Shown: positions 6,008 through 7,423 of the stretch, piece after piece
How positions within the stretch are numbered: the first letter of the stretch is position 1
Layout of the letters: each line of letters opens with the position of its first letter
Assembly (NCBI GenBank): GCA_937922175.1
Contig: CAKZUU010000087.1
Span: 1-7,423 of the forward strand
DNA: 7,423 nucleotides
Direction: 5' to 3'
Source: an uncultured Gemmataceae bacterium
GTDB lineage: Bacteria > Planctomycetota > Planctomycetia > Gemmatales > Gemmataceae
Program-made: the position numbers and the translations under genes
Notes under the pieces: generated by a model
What the model was told of the DNA's origin: nothing
The model's input: the letters and a program-made list of their open reading frames with translations, nothing else
The model's database searches: none

Positions 6008-7423
6008 ATGATTGCTTTGCCGGCCCGAACCGTCCGTGCTGTCTGCCCTCACGATTGCCCGGATACGTGCGGGATGGTTGTCCAGGTCCGCGACGGTGTG
6101 GCCGTCCATCTCCACGGCGATCGCCAACACCCCTTCACCCGCGGGTTCCTCTGCCAAAAAGTCGCTCGCTATCTCGATCGGACCTACCACCCCGACCGAT
6201 TGAAGTGGCCGATGCGCCGCGTCGGACCGAAAGGCCGAGGCCAGTTTGAACGCATTTCCTGGAACGAGGCGGTTCACCTCATCGCCGAACGCTTCCGCGA
6301 GATCATTCATTCCCCGGACGGACCGCAGGCGATCCTCCCCTACAGCTACGGTGGGACCTTGGGCAAATTGCAAGGCGAAAGTCTGGATCGTCGCTTCTTC
6401 CACCGCCTCGGGGCTTCCCTGTTGGATCGGACGATCTGTGCCACAGCGGGAGCAGCGGGCTGCGACATGACTCTCGGCACTCGAGCGGTCATCGATCCTG
6501 AGTCGATCCCCCAGGCACGATACATTGTGAACTGGGGGTCGAATACCAGTGTCACGAACAGCCATCTCTGGGCCCTGATGCATCAGGCCCGCAAAGCTGG
6601 CGCACGTCTCGTGACCATCGACCCTTATCGAACGCCCACCGCATCCCGATCTGACGATTGGCTGCCGATTCGACCCGGGACGGATGCCGCTCTGGCCTTG
6701 GGCGTCCTCCACGTCATTTTTCGGGAAGGTTGGGAGGATCGCGATTACTTGCAGCGATTCTGCCTGGGGGCCGACGCCCTGCGGCAACGAGTGTTGACTG
6801 AGTATCCTCTCGACAAAGTCGCTGGGATCACGGGCCTTGCCGTCGAGCGAATCGTCGCGTTGGCCCGTGGGCTGGCCTTGTCGATGGTCGAGCGAGGCGG
6901 TCCGTCCGTCATCCGTTTGAACTACGGCATGCAGCGCCATTACGGCGGGGGAATGGCAGTCCGTACCCTCACCTGCATCCCAGCCGTCACCGGACAATGG
7001 CGTTATCCGGGCGGCGGGGCCTTCCTGAGTACCAGCAAAGAGTACCCATTCAATCATCACGCTCTGCAACGTCCAGACTTGATCCCTCGTGGCACTCGAA
7101 CGATCAATATGGTGCAATTGGCGGAAGCACTCGAGGGCAAGCTGCCGGGACCTCCTGTTCGGGCCTTGTATGTCTACAATGCGAATCCCGCCGCTGTCTG
7201 CCCGGATCAGTCCCGTGTTCTGGCCGGTTTGCAACGCGATGATCTGTTCACCGTCGTTCATGATCTTTTTCAAACCGACACAGCCGATTACGCCGACATC
7301 GTCTTGCCTGCCACATCTCAATTGGAACATTGGGACATTCACGGTTCCTACGGACATCTCTATGTGCAACTGAACGAGCCGGCGATTGCGCCACTGCACG
7401 AAGCCAAATGCAACACGGACGTG
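6008..7423 (+). CDS. Molybdopterin-dependent oxidoreductase, N-terminal 472 residues (partial)
   Basis: This is the catalytic subunit of a Mo/W-bis-MGD enzyme (DMSO reductase superfamily, BisC-like), running off the window edge. Residues 13-49 hold a 4Fe-4S motif, C13-x3-C17-x3-C21-x27-C49, in VCPHDCPDTCGM and RGFLCQK. The Fe-S domain is followed by FERISWNEAVHLIAERF (80-96) and SYGGTLGKLQGESLDRRF (113-130). RTICATAGAAG (141-151) has C144 as a possible Mo ligand. Cofactor-binding stretches include NWGSNTSVTN (175-184), DPYRTPTASRSDDWLPIRPG (205-224), YNANPAAV (390-397) and TADYADIVLPAT (425-436). The C-terminal molydopterin-dinucleotide-binding domain is missing because of the window edge; family members are usually around 700 residues. 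There is no twin-arginine signal, so the enzyme is probably cytoplasmic. The substrate is unknown; the CPxDCPDTC subgroup is mostly uncharacterised. It is transcribed divergently from the kinase. The superfamily call is very secure; the Mo ligand is inferred from position. Confidence 0.93.
   Translation, partial: MIALPARTVRAVCPHDCPDTCGMVVQVRDGVAVHLHGDRQHPFTRGFLCQKVARYLDRTYHPDRLKWPMRRVGPKGRGQFERISWNEAVHLIAERFREIIHSPDGPQAILPYSYGGTLGKLQGESLDRRFFHRLGASLLDRTICATAGAAGCDMTLGTRAVIDPESIPQARYIVNWGSNTSVTNSHLWALMHQARKAGARLVTIDPYRTPTASRSDDWLPIRPGTDAALALGVLHVIFREGWEDRDYLQRFCLGADALRQRVLTEYPLDKVAGITGLAVERIVALARGLALSMVERGGPSVIRLNYGMQRHYGGGMAVRTLTCIPAVTGQWRYPGGGAFLSTSKEYPFNHHALQRPDLIPRGTRTINMVQLAEALEGKLPGPPVRALYVYNANPAAVCPDQSRVLAGLQRDDLFTVVHDLFQTDTADYADIVLPATSQLEHWDIHGSYGHLYVQLNEPAIAPLHEAKCNTDV

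Noticed and set aside
5882..7399. A 505-codon open frame on the minus strand opposite the molybdopterin oxidoreductase
   Set aside because: It lies wholly antisense to a gene with clear Fe-S and cofactor motifs, and its translation shows no recognisable domain. Long antisense frames are common in GC-rich coding DNA.

Overview
The window looks like a piece of a planctomycete chromosome, most likely from the Gemmata-like group. Three things point there. The Ser/Thr kinase carries the N-terminal extension that planctomycete kinases typically have. The zinc-ribbon, membrane and caspase-like protein has an architecture I associate with planctomycetes. Several small secreted proteins also read like planctomycete conserved hypotheticals. 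The DNA is GC-rich, and GTG starts with good Shine-Dalgarno (SD) sequences occur. The taxonomic call rests on remembered families, not on a search.

Layout, left to right. (1) Bases 1-271 hold the last 16 codons of an unknown plus-strand gene. One base after its stop comes a 72-aa cysteine-rich protein with a strong SD and a GTG start. (2) Bases 272-453 are a leader region with a sigma-70-like promoter and a G-rich stretch. (3) Bases 454-4267 hold three plus-strand genes with gaps of about 100-115 nt. The first encodes a 753-aa protein with a zinc ribbon, a membrane segment and a caspase-like domain. The second is a secreted DUF1326-type protein with a cysteine-rich C-terminal extension. The third is a secreted conserved hypothetical protein. 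(4) On the minus strand, converging on that group with a 29-nt gap, is a 512-aa Ser/Thr kinase (5835 down to 4297) whose only membrane segment is at its extreme C-terminus. (5) Bases 5836-6007 are a divergent intergenic region with a good minus-strand promoter candidate, an 8-bp inverted repeat over the predicted start point, and a small hairpin in the kinase leader. (6) From 6008 to the window edge runs the N-terminal 472 residues of a molybdopterin-dependent, Fe-S-containing oxidoreductase.

How they may work together is mostly inference. The caspase-like protein appears to have lost its catalytic cysteine, so it is better read as a pseudo-enzyme or scaffold than as a protease. The DUF1326 protein and the 226-aa protein are both probably exported and could share a transcript with it. 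The kinase has an RD-type catalytic core with its key residues intact and would sit on the inner face of the membrane with no outside sensor domain. The oxidoreductase has no export signal and is probably cytoplasmic. Nothing in the sequence ties the kinase functionally to its neighbours. I see no mobile element, CRISPR array, tRNA or rRNA. Nothing here amounts to a clearly new system. The best leads are the pseudo-caspase, the secreted DUF1326 variant and the inverted repeat in the divergent promoter region.
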